From contig JAZDHB010000082.1 in the NCBI GenBank assembly GCA_043806415.1, positions 1-19,004 of the forward strand: 19,004 nt of DNA, read 5' to 3'. The notes under the pieces are model-generated. The model saw only the letters and a program-made list of their open reading frames with translations, searched no databases and was not told the origin of the DNA. This stretch comes from CAIXYX01 sp043806415. GTDB taxonomy: Archaea; Micrarchaeota; Micrarchaeia; Anstonellales; Anstonellaceae. Below, piece by piece: positions 7,362 to 15,220 of this stretch (position 1 is its first letter; the number at the start of each line of letters is the position of its first letter). The position numbers were made by a program, and so were the translations under genes.

Positions 7362-7940
7362 TTACACCCCGAGAATCCCCTGCCTAATGAACGCCACGCC
7401 CCAGGCCAGGGTGACCAGCCCCATCAGGGTGGAGAGGATGACCACGGAACTCTTGCCGAAGAAACGCGAGAGGTAGGTCGCGAAGAAGAGGGAGAGGAAC
7501 ACCACGAACAGGGCGGCCGCGGCCGAGACGCCGGTCAGGAGCATCCCGTGCTGGGACACCGAAAGGACGGTGGTCATGATGGCGGCCGGGCCGGTGATGA
7601 GCGGGGTGGCGATGATGGTGGAGATGGCCGCCACGCTGTCCTGCTTCTTGTGCGAAGACATGTCCAGGCCCATGGCGGTGCGCACGCCCAGCAGAAGGAG
7701 CACGATGCCGCCCGCGATCTTGAAATCGGAGATCTTGATGGAGAACATGTCCAGCATCGCGGTGCCTGAGAAAAGCACGATGGCCAGGAGCACGCCGGCC
7801 AGCAGGGTGGCCATGATGGCGATCTGGCGGCGCTTGTCCTGCGCGAGCTTGCTGGTGAGCGAGAGGAAGCTGGCAAAGCTCATGAAGGGGTCGAGGATGA
7901 CCACGTAAAGGAAGAAGAGCTGGACGAACTCGCCAATCAT
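7362..7940 (-). CDS. MarC family (UPF0056) integral membrane protein
   Basis: 192 residues with about six hydrophobic helices (roughly 5-25, 42-64, 68-88, 106-126, 132-158, 165-188). The family signatures are DPFMSFASFLSLT (17-29) near the first helix and ATPLITGPAAI (110-120) in the re-entrant-like second half; the two halves look like an inverted repeat. MarC was once linked to multiple antibiotic resistance, but that was not upheld and the transport substrate remains unknown. The gene stands alone between ribK and the lipocalin-like pair, with its own TATA-like box. Confidence 0.92.
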   Translation of the reverse strand: MIGEFVQLFFLYVVILDPFMSFASFLSLTSKLAQDKRRQIAIMATLLAGVLLAIVLFSGTAMLDMFSIKISDFKIAGGIVLLLLGVRTAMGLDMSSHKKQDSVAAISTIIATPLITGPAAIMTTVLSVSQHGMLLTGVSAAAALFVVFLSLFFATYLSRFFGKSSVVILSTLMGLVTLAWGVAFIRQGILGV

Positions 7941-7970
7941 CAGGATACCGAAAAGGCTACATCTGCGCGG

Positions 7971-7979
7971 TTTTTATGC
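7971..7979 (-). promoter_or_regulatory. TATA-like box of the MarC gene
   Basis: GCATAAAAA on the minus strand, centred 35 nt before ATG 7940, predicts a transcription start about 9 nt before the start codon. It is identical to the element at 10546-10554. Confidence 0.4.
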
Positions 7980-7990
7980 GTTGTGGATGG

Positions 7991-8066
7991 CGAACGGCCC
8001 ATGACGGGATAGATGGCGAACGGGCCGAGGCCTGGAGGGGACGAACGGCTCATAACAGGTAGCCGC
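7991..8066. repeat. Three degenerate ~26-nt direct repeats at the 3' end of the lipocalin-like operon
   Basis: CGAACGG starts at 7991, 8017 and 8042 (spacings 26 and 25). Copies 1 and 3 are closest: CGAACGGCCCATGACGGG against CGAACGGCTCATAACAGG. Copy 3 overlaps the last codons of the gene that ends at 8050. The layout resembles the ~24-nt array at 1235-1330. Confidence 0.5.
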
Positions 8067-9165
8067 TCGCGTCCTCGGCGATGCCTGTTCCGGGCCCGAA
8101 ATCGGCTAGCGTATGCGTCCGGCCCGTTTTGCGCTCCGTGAACACGAAATCCCTGGCCTCGACGAGGAATTCGTCGTACTTGAAGCGCGTGCTCGATTTG
8201 AGGACGAAAGGCTGCATCGAGTAGGAGTGGAGCACCAGGTAGAAATCGGGACCGTGGATGATCCAGCGCCGCGCCCGGCCTTCGAGCCAGGTGTCGAGCG
8301 AAAGATCGCGCAGGCGGATGCGCCGGCCGCCCATCTCCAGAAACGAGCTCGAGAACATGGAGATGCGCCCGGCGGTTTCCTTCCCGAGCGGTTTGGCGAC
8401 GAAAAAATCGAACACCGCCCCATTCGCGAAATACACGCGCACCCAATTCCAGGGGATGAGCGGAAGGATGGCGACCACTTTCTGCAGGTAGGCGTCGCCG
8501 GCTATTTTCCGGCCCATCAGCCGGCCGTCGAATTTGAAGTAATAATTGACCATCACCGCGCCGAAACCCTCGAACAGGGGGGAGCGCAGCATCCGGATGA
8601 ATTCGAACGGCAAGCCGCGCGCGGGCTTCTTGATCCTCGCCGAGAAGAGTTCCTTTCCGCCCTTCTGCACGTTGGCCGTGAAATCCGGGTATTTGCCGCA
8701 GATCAGGACCTGGCTGCCACGGCCCTTGGCGCGGAGGCAGTTGCCCTGCGAGCCCGGAACGAACGAGACGTCGCAGAGCGCATCGATGGCCACGGTCTTC
8801 TCCCCGCCCGCATCCGAGAGCCAGCACACGCCGGCGCAGCTCTTCGCGCCCTGGCCGGTCCCGCTTTTCTTGACATTTGTTTGGTTCACTTCCACCTTGG
8901 AGCGGGCGCGCCCGAAGGTCATCACCACTTGCTCGCGCCGGCCGGCCGAGCAGAAATGCAGGAACCAGTATTCCTTGCCCATGGGCGGGAGATCCTCGAA
9001 GGAGAAGAAGAAAACGTCGGGGTGCGGATACGAACGCTTGCCCAGCATCCGGCGCATCGTGAGCATGCGCGAGCGGATGCCCCGCACGCTCGCCCGCCAG
9101 TTCTTGTCCTTGAATGCACGCCAATCGAGCTTGGACGCGCCCGAGAGGCCGAACATGCCGCTCAT
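8050..9165 (-). CDS. Lipocalin/CrtC-like protein B (second gene of a coupled paralogous pair)
   Basis: 371 residues from ATG 9165, which overlaps the previous gene's TGA in an ATGA (9162-9165), so translation is probably coupled. No signal peptide or membrane helix is clear. The C-terminal half begins with GDAYLQKVVAILPLIPWNWV (223-242) and FANGAVFDFF (246-255). Its neighbour has the matching GTAYFQKILMAAPPPQWYWG, and both later show FKY(D/N)E and end in an aromatic G(Y/F)L motif. Such 'G..Y.....P...W.W....F.(D/N)G' strands recall the two-lipocalin CrtC/AttH (carotenoid hydratase-like) fold and DUF2804-type proteins, a remote match only. The N-terminal half has HPDVFFFSFEDLP and KEYWFLHFCSAG strands that would form the first barrel, plus several cysteines (110, 114, 131, 143, 156). 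A lipid or isoprenoid substrate is inferred from fold and context. Confidence 0.6.
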   Translation of the reverse strand: MSGMFGLSGASKLDWRAFKDKNWRASVRGIRSRMLTMRRMLGKRSYPHPDVFFFSFEDLPPMGKEYWFLHFCSAGRREQVVMTFGRARSKVEVNQTNVKKSGTGQGAKSCAGVCWLSDAGGEKTVAIDALCDVSFVPGSQGNCLRAKGRGSQVLICGKYPDFTANVQKGGKELFSARIKKPARGLPFEFIRMLRSPLFEGFGAVMVNYYFKFDGRLMGRKIAGDAYLQKVVAILPLIPWNWVRVYFANGAVFDFFVAKPLGKETAGRISMFSSSFLEMGGRRIRLRDLSLDTWLEGRARRWIIHGPDFYLVLHSYSMQPFVLKSSTRFKYDEFLVEARDFVFTERKTGRTHTLADFGPGTGIAEDASGYLL

Positions 9166-10526
9166 ACGAGAAACCCCCACGCGTTCTCCATATTCCCCCA
9201 ACCCATTTTAAGCCTGATGGCCGGGCCCTTGTCCGGCGTGATGACCAGTTCCTCGAGCACGGCCGGGTATTCGTTATATTTGAAGGTGGAGCACACGGGC
9301 AGCGCGCCGATGTTCTTCTCAAAAGACCAGCAGGCGTGCGAATAGGCGACCGCCCGGCCCGAAAACTTGAAACCCGGCCCGCCCCCGCCCAAGTGATGGA
9401 TGTACAGGGAGGCGCGATGCTTCCCGCCCGGCGAACCGATATTGTCCGATGCCGAATTCATTTTTTCTATTTTCTCGGCCTTGACCTCGAGCGCGTGCCC
9501 TTCGAACACTTTTTTGCTGGGCGCGTGATAGATGAGGATGTCGCGGGTGGGCGTGAAGGCCGGGCCGCCCAATGGAAGACCGGACAGGTTCAGATTGTCC
9601 TTGAGCATGGCCGCTCCGACGTAGGTCTGCATGTACGTGGCCATGGAACCGTCCTTGAAATGGTAAAGCCCCCAATACCATTGGGGCGGCGGGGCGGCCA
9701 TGAGGATCTTCTGGAAATAGGCGGTGCCAAAGATTTTCCTTTTTCGCAGAACGCTCGCCTTCTGCGGGCCGTCCGTTTTCGTGCAGTCGCCCGATTTCTG
9801 CGGGCCGTCCGTTTTTCGAGCATTGCCGGCTTTTGTGGAGCCTTCGCCCGTTTTTTCTTGGCTTCTTTCTCTTTGGCCGACGAATTCGAATCCAGACAAG
9901 TCCATGCGCTCGAGGCGCGTGCCTTCCACCAGGGCCAGATTGGCCGGGAAAACGGTCTTGCTGTGCGTGGGCCCGATGCACGGATGCTTGTCCGCCTGCC
10001 GGGCGCGGAATTCGAATGAGATTTCAGGCGTGCTTATGGTGGTGATGAAATCCTCGCCGTCCTGCCGGAACGAGGTCGGTTTTTTTCCGGGCGCATCCAG
10101 GAGGCGGGCCGGCGGATCGAGCGCCATCTTCCCGGTCTGGAGGATGAAATCGTCGTCCATGCGCTCACCGTCGAAATACCAGGCGGCGGTCGCGCCCTCC
10201 AGAATGTGCTTGGTGTTTTTCACGTTGGCGTCGGAAATAGAACGGAAGGGCTCATCGATGCGAATGTCCAAGCCGTTGCACTTGATTTTTGGATCCTGCT
10301 TGATGGACCAGAGGATCATGAGCTGGCGGCATTTGCCGGTCTTGATGGTTTCGTCGTCATGGATGAAGAAAAGCCAGAACCACCAGAGCCACGCGCCGGG
10401 GCGCATATCCTCGGCCGGGGGCATGCGCCAGATGGCACCGAGGATTTCAGGAACCTTGGAAGGGAGACCGGACGGCTCGATGGGTCGGGCTGGATCCGGA
10501 GGCGCATAAGTCAAATAGACACCCAA
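9162..10526 (-). CDS. Lipocalin/CrtC-like protein A (first gene of a coupled paralogous pair)
   Basis: 454 residues if TTG 10526 is the start. No upstream ATG exists in frame, and a TATA-like box centred at 10550 is 24 nt away, fitting a leaderless TTG; the next ATG (10424) would remove 34 residues. AWLWWFWLFFIHDDET (45-60) matches the first-barrel strand of its neighbour. After a hydrophilic insert (about 218-265) comes GTAYFQKILMAAPPPQWYWG (267-286) and FKDGSMATYMQTYVGAAML, then FKYNEYPAVLEELVIT and the ending AWGFLV. It is a paralogue of the gene at 8050-9165 by these shared motifs. The insert holds a repeated KTDGPQK and no conserved residues. CrtC/AttH relatives act on isoprenoid chains; this activity is unproven here. 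It is divergent from a geranylgeranyl-reductase-like gene. Confidence 0.6.
   Translation of the reverse strand: MGVYLTYAPPDPARPIEPSGLPSKVPEILGAIWRMPPAEDMRPGAWLWWFWLFFIHDDETIKTGKCRQLMILWSIKQDPKIKCNGLDIRIDEPFRSISDANVKNTKHILEGATAAWYFDGERMDDDFILQTGKMALDPPARLLDAPGKKPTSFRQDGEDFITTISTPEISFEFRARQADKHPCIGPTHSKTVFPANLALVEGTRLERMDLSGFEFVGQRERSQEKTGEGSTKAGNARKTDGPQKSGDCTKTDGPQKASVLRKRKIFGTAYFQKILMAAPPPQWYWGLYHFKDGSMATYMQTYVGAAMLKDNLNLSGLPLGGPAFTPTRDILIYHAPSKKVFEGHALEVKAEKIEKMNSASDNIGSPGGKHRASLYIHHLGGGGPGFKFSGRAVAYSHACWSFEKNIGALPVCSTFKYNEYPAVLEELVITPDKGPAIRLKMGWGNMENAWGFLV
9760..9816. repeat. In-frame 36-bp direct repeat in the linker of lipocalin-like protein A
   Basis: A 20-bp exact word beginning TTCTGCGGGCC starts at 9760 and again at 9796, a period of exactly 36 bp (12 codons). 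On the minus strand it encodes KTDGPQK twice within a basic, glycine-rich linker. It probably arose by slippage or unequal duplication. Confidence 0.75.
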
Positions 10527-10545
10527 GAGGAGTGGGTAGCGCCTG

Positions 10546-10554
10546 TTTTTATGC
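10546..10554. promoter_or_regulatory. Shared bidirectional TATA-like element between the lipocalin-like operon and the GGR-like gene
   Basis: TTTTTATGC on + (GCATAAAAA on -). Its centre is 24 nt from the TTG at 10526 on the minus side and 36 nt from ATG 10586 on the plus side. The gap between the two starts is only 59 bp, so the two promoters must overlap and may be co-regulated. An A-rich ACTAAAAAAC at 10567-10576 is a second AT-rich stretch nearer the plus-strand ATG. Confidence 0.45.
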
Positions 10555-10585
10555 TTTGGCGTGCATACTAAAAAACAGTGTTTTG

Positions 10586-12070
10586 ATGGACAATACGACG
10601 CCAGACAAACCCATGCCGGATGAGAAGAGCGATGCCGCTTTCAATCCGTACGACGCGATCATCGTCGGAGCCGGGCCGGCCGGAAGCTCGTGCGCCCTCT
10701 TCCTTTCGCGCGCGGGCCGCAAAGTCCTGCTTCTGGACAAGGCATCATACCCGCGCGAGAAGGTGTGTGGGGACGCCATCTCCGGCAAATCCATCGCAGT
10801 TTTGCGCGAGCTTGGAATATTGCCCAGGCTCGAGGCGCAGGCGCATGGCGTCATCAACGGGCTGATGATGGTCTCGCCGGACGGAAAAGAGGTGGTGGTG
10901 CCCTTCCCGAAGGCGACGGGGATGGAATGCGCGGGCTACTGCCTTAGAAGGAAGCAGACCGATGCGGCATTGAACGAGACCGTGAAGCAGGAGAAGAATG
11001 TCACGCTCATCGAGCGGTTTGCCGTGCAAACGATTTTGCGGGACGGAAATGGGGCGGTTGTCGGGGTGAAAGGGAACGATGCGGCCAAAAATGCGGGCGG
11101 GCTCTCGGATGAGCGCGAGGGCGCAAATGCGGATGCCCGAACGGGCGATGCCCTTTCCCGCGGGGCGCCTACCGATGCTTCTTGCGTGGAATTCCGCGCG
11201 CGCGTCGTCGTGGGTGCTGACGGCGCCGGCTCCGTGGTCTCCCGCTCGCTCGGCCTTCCCGGCACTCCGCCTGAGCACGCCTTCATGGCCATCCGAGGCT
11301 ATTGGCGCGGAGTGGAGGGGCTGGGGGACCATATCGAGCTGTTTTTCATCGACGAGGTTCTGCCTGGCTATTTGTGGGTTTTCCCCATGGGCGACGGCAC
11401 GGCCAACGTCGGTTTGGGCATCCTCAACTCGGATCTCAAGAAAAGGAACGAGCACCCCAACAAGATATTGCTCAACGCGCTCGCCAAGCACCCGGCGCTT
11501 TCCAAGCGGTTCGCCCACGCCGCGCTTGAAGGAAACATCGGCGCGTGGCTCATCCCGAACGGCTCGTACAAGAAGAAAAATTCGGGCGACGGATGGGTGC
11601 TTTGCGGCGACGCGGCCAGCCTCGTGGATCCCTTCTCCGGAGAGGGCGTGGGAAACGCGCTCGCCTCGGGCAAGCTGGCGGCGCAAGTCATCGACGAGGC
11701 GCTGGAAAGGCAGATGGAAGAGAAGCTGGCCGGCTCGGGCGCGGCGGATGAGCAGAAGAGGGCGGACATCAAAGAGAGCGGGAACGATCCGGACCCTGTT
11801 CAAGACGACGAAGACAATGAAGCGTTCATGCTGGATGCCGCCGCGCTCAAGCCCTACTCCGAGCGCATCGAAAAAGAACTGCGCCCCGAAATGGAGATGT
11901 CGTACAAATTGCAGCGCGCCTCGCGCTTCAGGTTTTTGATCAACATGTTCATCGGCAAGGCGGCCTCCAAACCCGAATTCAGGCAGATGCTCGTGGACAT
12001 GCTGGCCAACGACAAGGAGAAAGAGAAGGTGCAGGATCCGCTGTTCTACTTGAAACTGCTGCTGCCCTGA
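10586..12070 (+). CDS. Geranylgeranyl reductase family FAD-dependent protein
   Basis: 494 residues from ATG 10586; an in-frame GTG at 10532 would add 18 unconserved residues. The N-terminal Rossmann FAD site is IIVGAGPAG (25-33) with D51 at the end of the second strand. CGDAISGKS (61-69) is the family's flavin-proximal loop. YLWVFPMGDGTANVGLG (262-278) fits the YxWxFPx7-8GxG substrate-binding motif of geranylgeranyl reductases, and GWVLCGDAASLVDPFSGEG (336-354) is the second FAD motif. Archaeal homologues saturate the geranylgeranyl chains of ether lipids at the membrane. Two hydrophilic inserts (about 163-199 and 378-413) make it longer than the usual 390-450 residues. An exact substrate cannot be assigned; other members act on chlorophyll precursors or quinones. 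Confidence 0.9.
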   Translation: MDNTTPDKPMPDEKSDAAFNPYDAIIVGAGPAGSSCALFLSRAGRKVLLLDKASYPREKVCGDAISGKSIAVLRELGILPRLEAQAHGVINGLMMVSPDGKEVVVPFPKATGMECAGYCLRRKQTDAALNETVKQEKNVTLIERFAVQTILRDGNGAVVGVKGNDAAKNAGGLSDEREGANADARTGDALSRGAPTDASCVEFRARVVVGADGAGSVVSRSLGLPGTPPEHAFMAIRGYWRGVEGLGDHIELFFIDEVLPGYLWVFPMGDGTANVGLGILNSDLKKRNEHPNKILLNALAKHPALSKRFAHAALEGNIGAWLIPNGSYKKKNSGDGWVLCGDAASLVDPFSGEGVGNALASGKLAAQVIDEALERQMEEKLAGSGAADEQKRADIKESGNDPDPVQDDEDNEAFMLDAAALKPYSERIEKELRPEMEMSYKLQRASRFRFLINMFIGKAASKPEFRQMLVDMLANDKEKEKVQDPLFYLKLLLP

Positions 12071-12106
12071 TAACGCAAAAAGAGGCCATGGCCCGCTGCC
12101 CGGTGC

Positions 12107-12643
12107 CTAGTCGATTTCCTTGGCCATGGTCCGGTTCTTGAGGTTGTCCAGGTGATCCGCCGGGCAGATGAATGCCAGGACCAGGTCTCCCCGGCCGCGG
12201 GGATTGAGCGGGCAATGGACTTCGCGGGCGCGCACGATGAGCGTGTCGCCCGGCCTCAGATCGGCCTGCTTCCGTGAAGAGAAATCGCAGGCGAATGAAC
12301 CGTCGGAGAGCTTGCGCGGGGAGCCCAGCTTTATGATGCCATGCCCAGCGATGACGAAATAGATCTCGTCGCCGTGCTCGTGGAAATGGGGATTGAGCTT
12401 TCCGCCCGGAGGCAAAAGCACGGCATGAAGCTCAAGTGAATCCAATGGCTCCCGGCCCAAGCCCAGGAAAGAGAGCTCGGAGAGGATTTCATCGTGGGAA
12501 AGCCCTGCGGCGGACGATAAATAAGGCCCCACTGGCCCGATCAGCTTCCGTTTCACGCCGATGAGAGGATCGATTGGCACGCTGGCGAACAGGCTAGACG
12601 CGTCGAGCGAGAGGATGGCGGATTTTATTTTCGATTCTGTCAT
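12107..12643 (-). CDS. Cupin-domain protein
   Basis: 178 residues from ATG 12643, preceded by an AGGTG ribosome site 6 nt upstream; the longer frame to 12727 lacks support. Cupin motif 1 is GKLNPHFHEHGDEIYFVIAG (81-100) with metal ligands H86, H88 and E93, and motif 2 is LRPGDTLIVRAREVHCPLN (129-147) with H143. A metal-binding single-domain cupin such as a sugar isomerase, dioxygenase or small-molecule sensor is possible, but nothing visible selects one. It lies 130 bp downstream of LonB on the same strand and converges on the GGR-like gene 36 bp away. Confidence 0.85.
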   Translation of the reverse strand: MTESKIKSAILSLDASSLFASVPIDPLIGVKRKLIGPVGPYLSSAAGLSHDEILSELSFLGLGREPLDSLELHAVLLPPGGKLNPHFHEHGDEIYFVIAGHGIIKLGSPRKLSDGSFACDFSSRKQADLRPGDTLIVRAREVHCPLNPRGRGDLVLAFICPADHLDNLKNRTMAKEID

Positions 12644-12773
12644 GAGAAGCACCTTTTTCGACGAGCTGCGAGACTTGAACGGACAAAACCGGCATCTGCT
12701 TCGGAAAATCCGGGCACCGATGGACATTCCGCCCGCTTGCTGCTTGCTATTAGGGCCAAACTACCCTATAAGC

Positions 12774-14828
12774 TTAGTTCAGCAAGCCCTTCATCTTGCG
12801 GATGAGCTTCTGCTTCGCGGGCCCGTCCTTGAGCGCGATGCGCAGCACTTCCACCATGTTGTCCACCGGGTGGATTCTTATCTTGCCCTTCATCTGGGGC
12901 GAGAGGTAGATGTCGTCGAAATTCTTCTTGGGCACGATCATCTCCTTCATGCCCGCCTCGATCGCCGCCTCGGTCTTGGCCGTCACGCCGCCGATGGGCA
13001 GCACGGCCCCGCGCACGGAGAGCGAGCCGGTCATGGCGATGTCCTGACGGATGGGGATGTTCTCCATCGCGGAGAGCATGGCCAGCGCGATGGAGATGGA
13101 CGCCGAATCGCCCTCCACGCCCTCGTAGGTCTGCAGGAACTGCACGTGCACGTCGTAGGAGGACACGTCGCGGCCGATGTGCTTCTTGATGATGGCCGAC
13201 ACGTTCTCCACCGCTTCCTTGGCGATGGAACCCAGCTTGCCGGTGGCGATGAGCTTGCCCTCGTTCTTGCTGGCGGCAGGCGTGACCTCGGCCACGATGG
13301 GCAGCACCAGGCCGGAGGAGCCGTCGCCCAGCACGGCCAGGCCGTTCACCTTGCCGACCGCGTGGCCCGAGGTGGAGAACACTTCGTAGTCCTTCTTGTA
13401 CTCGATGTAGCGCGTGCTGATCTGCTGTTCCATGGTCTGCGCCAGCTTGCGCGCGCGGCGGATGTGGTCGGAGAGCACGAGCGGGGCGTTCTCCTCGCGG
13501 GCGATGTCGCCGGCCGCGCGCACGAGGCCGCCCAATTCGCGCAGGTTGAGGGTGAAGCGGTTCTTGCGGCCCGCCTTGCGCCTCGCCTCGTTGACGATCT
13601 CCTCGACCGCGTCGGGGGCGAAATGCGGGATCTTGTTGTCCTTGGTCACTTCCTGCGCCACGAACTGGACCAGCTTCTGCTCGTTCTCGGGGTTGTCGGC
13701 CATGGAATCGTCCATGTACACCTCGTAGCCCGAGCCCCGGATGCGGCTGCGCAGGGCCGGGTGCATGGCGCGCATGTCGATCATGTTGCCGGCCGCCACG
13801 AGGGTGAAATCGCAGGGCACCGGCTCGGTCTTGACGATGGCGCCCGAGCTCATCTCGGACTGGCCGGTGATCGCGTACTTCTTCTCCTGCATGGCGGTGA
13901 GGATCTCCTGCTGGCTGCGCATCTTCAGCGAGGACACCTCGTCGATGAAAAGCACGCCCTTGTTGGCGCGGTGGATCGCGCCGGACTCGACGCGAAGGTG
14001 CGCCGGCGTGCCGAAGCCGCCGGACTGCAGGGGGTCGTGGCGCACGTCGCCGAGCAGCGCACCGGCCTTGTTGCCGGTGGCATCCACGAACGGCGCCGTG
14101 GTCCGCCCGGAATTGTCCACGATGAGCTTGGGCTCGACCACGTCGCTGATGCCCATGCGCTTGCCCAGCGTGTTGGTGAAGCGCCAGGCGATGAACAGGA
14201 ACACGAACAGGCCCACCGAGGCGAGCACGAACCACCATTTATCCATGTCCTTGCTGTCGGGTGAGAACATGCCCGAGAAATAAAGGAGCGTCAGGAGGAG
14301 CATGAACCCGAAGAGGAAGATGAGCGTGGGGGAGGGCCCTTTGGACGAGGAGATGAAATTGCGGCTCTTGATGCTCTGGATGATCATGCGCCCCTGCCCC
14401 GGCTGTTCGGGCGGCTTGGGCATCTCGCCGGGCAGGGCGTTCGCAGCCCCGGACCCTTCCGTCTTCTGGCGCATGGCCATGAACTTCATCTGCTGCGAAT
14501 ACTGCGCATACATGGCCGCGAGCGCCGGATCCTTCTTGAGTTCCTCGGCGGTCGGATTGGTGGATACCACGCGCACGAGGGGCTTGTTCTCGTCGTTTTG
14601 ATTCTGGTTGGCGAGCACGTCCTGCAGGGCCGTGACCGGCATGAGCTCGGCCATGGCCTGCGCGAGCATGGATTTGCCGGTGCCCGGATTGCCGACCATG
14701 AGCACGTGGCGGCGCTGCTTGGCCGCCTTCTTGACGATGGCCACGGCCCGGTCCTGCCCCAGGACCTGATCGATCAGGCTCTTGGGAACGGGTACTTCGG
14801 CCGTGGACTTGAATTTGAATTTGGACAT
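12774..14828 (-). CDS. lonB: Archaeal Lon protease LonB, membrane-anchored
   Basis: 684 residues from ATG 14828, where MSKFKFKSTAEVPVPKSLID begins the conserved region; the frame is open further upstream to 14969 but that part crosses the promoter. This ATP-dependent protease degrades damaged and regulatory proteins at the inner face of the membrane. Walker A is GNPGTGKS (46-53), Walker B is GVLFIDE (291-297). Between them lies the LonB insertion with two membrane helices (about 168-187 and 199-215). The protease domain has the catalytic S575 in EGDSASIS and K618 in GGVTAKTEAA, 43 residues apart as in Archaeoglobus LonB. The segment before the helices (about 75-150) is Gln- and Met-rich and longer than usual. 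A divergent small-gene operon starts 134 bp away. Confidence 0.97.
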   Translation of the reverse strand: MSKFKFKSTAEVPVPKSLIDQVLGQDRAVAIVKKAAKQRRHVLMVGNPGTGKSMLAQAMAELMPVTALQDVLANQNQNDENKPLVRVVSTNPTAEELKKDPALAAMYAQYSQQMKFMAMRQKTEGSGAANALPGEMPKPPEQPGQGRMIIQSIKSRNFISSSKGPSPTLIFLFGFMLLLTLLYFSGMFSPDSKDMDKWWFVLASVGLFVFLFIAWRFTNTLGKRMGISDVVEPKLIVDNSGRTTAPFVDATGNKAGALLGDVRHDPLQSGGFGTPAHLRVESGAIHRANKGVLFIDEVSSLKMRSQQEILTAMQEKKYAITGQSEMSSGAIVKTEPVPCDFTLVAAGNMIDMRAMHPALRSRIRGSGYEVYMDDSMADNPENEQKLVQFVAQEVTKDNKIPHFAPDAVEEIVNEARRKAGRKNRFTLNLRELGGLVRAAGDIAREENAPLVLSDHIRRARKLAQTMEQQISTRYIEYKKDYEVFSTSGHAVGKVNGLAVLGDGSSGLVLPIVAEVTPAASKNEGKLIATGKLGSIAKEAVENVSAIIKKHIGRDVSSYDVHVQFLQTYEGVEGDSASISIALAMLSAMENIPIRQDIAMTGSLSVRGAVLPIGGVTAKTEAAIEAGMKEMIVPKKNFDDIYLSPQMKGKIRIHPVDNMVEVLRIALKDGPAKQKLIRKMKGLLN

Positions 14829-14880
14829 AAGAACCAACCGTCGACTCCCCCTTCGGATGGAACTCGTACGAAGACACGGT

Positions 14881-14889
14881 TTATAAAAG
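14881..14889 (-). promoter_or_regulatory. TATA-like box of lonB
   Basis: CTTTTATAA on the minus strand, centred 57 nt before ATG 14828, implies a leader of about 30 nt. A GGGGGAG lies within that leader but rather far (about 17 nt) from the ATG. Confidence 0.4.
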
Positions 14890-14933
14890 CAGGTTTCGCT
14901 GGGAGCATGTTCGTGGGCCGGCAGATAAAATCG

Positions 14934-14942
14934 AATATAAAC
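14934..14942 (+). promoter_or_regulatory. TATA-like box of the small-gene operon at 14963
   Basis: AATATAAAC centred at 14938, 25 nt before ATG 14963, fits a leaderless start and decides the start codon of that gene. Confidence 0.45.
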
Positions 14943-14962
14943 ATATCCTTCGATGCATTCGC

Positions 14963-15193
14963 ATGCCATATGGATCCGGCCCGGGGCGGCCCGGCACGGG
15001 AGGACGGAACGGGACGAACAAGAGCGCCCACGCGGGAAAACGGGTGATTTTCGTCACGCCCTACGAGATCGCGGCCAAAGAGGAGGCCGAGAAGGCGTCC
15101 AAGAAGGGCCTGCGCCCCGAGATAAAAAAAGAGAAGGACGACACGGGCGCCACGGTGTACGTGGTATACGTGTTCGAGGGCGGATTCGTTTAA
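14963..15193 (+). CDS. Small unknown protein with a basic N-terminus
   Basis: 76 residues. ATG 14963 is chosen because a TATA-like box lies 25 nt upstream; an in-frame GTG inside GKRVIFV (about residue 28) is an alternative start. The first 27 residues are Gly/Arg-rich and disordered-looking. The rest, KRVIFVTPYEIAAKEEAEKA then KKGLRPEIKKEKDDTGATVY and VVYVFEGGFV, reads as strand, charged helix, two strands. No known motif is recognised. It may bind nucleic acid (basic, small, cytosolic), which is inference. The next gene starts 27 nt after the stop, so they form an operon. Confidence 0.6.
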   Translation: MPYGSGPGRPGTGGRNGTNKSAHAGKRVIFVTPYEIAAKEEAEKASKKGLRPEIKKEKDDTGATVYVVYVFEGGFV

Positions 15194-15220
15194 TTAACGG
15201 GATGCAAAAGGGTTGTGGAC

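Noticed and set aside
7362..7940. MarC as an antibiotic-resistance gene
   Set aside because: The original link of MarC to multiple resistance was not upheld, and nothing here suggests a resistance island.
7991..8066. Repeats as a CRISPR array
   Set aside because: The units are degenerate, contiguous and only three in number, with no unique spacers and no cas genes in the window.
8113..9345. 410- and 460-residue frames overlapping lipocalin-like protein B on either strand
   Set aside because: The 371-residue frame has the ATGA coupling, paralogy to its neighbour and tryptophan/aromatic strand patterns. The others are Arg/Ala/Pro-rich shadows.
12561..14264. 567-residue open frame antisense to LonB and the cupin
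   Set aside because: Shadow of two well-supported genes; the product is compositionally biased (Leu, His, Val, Arg) without any domain.
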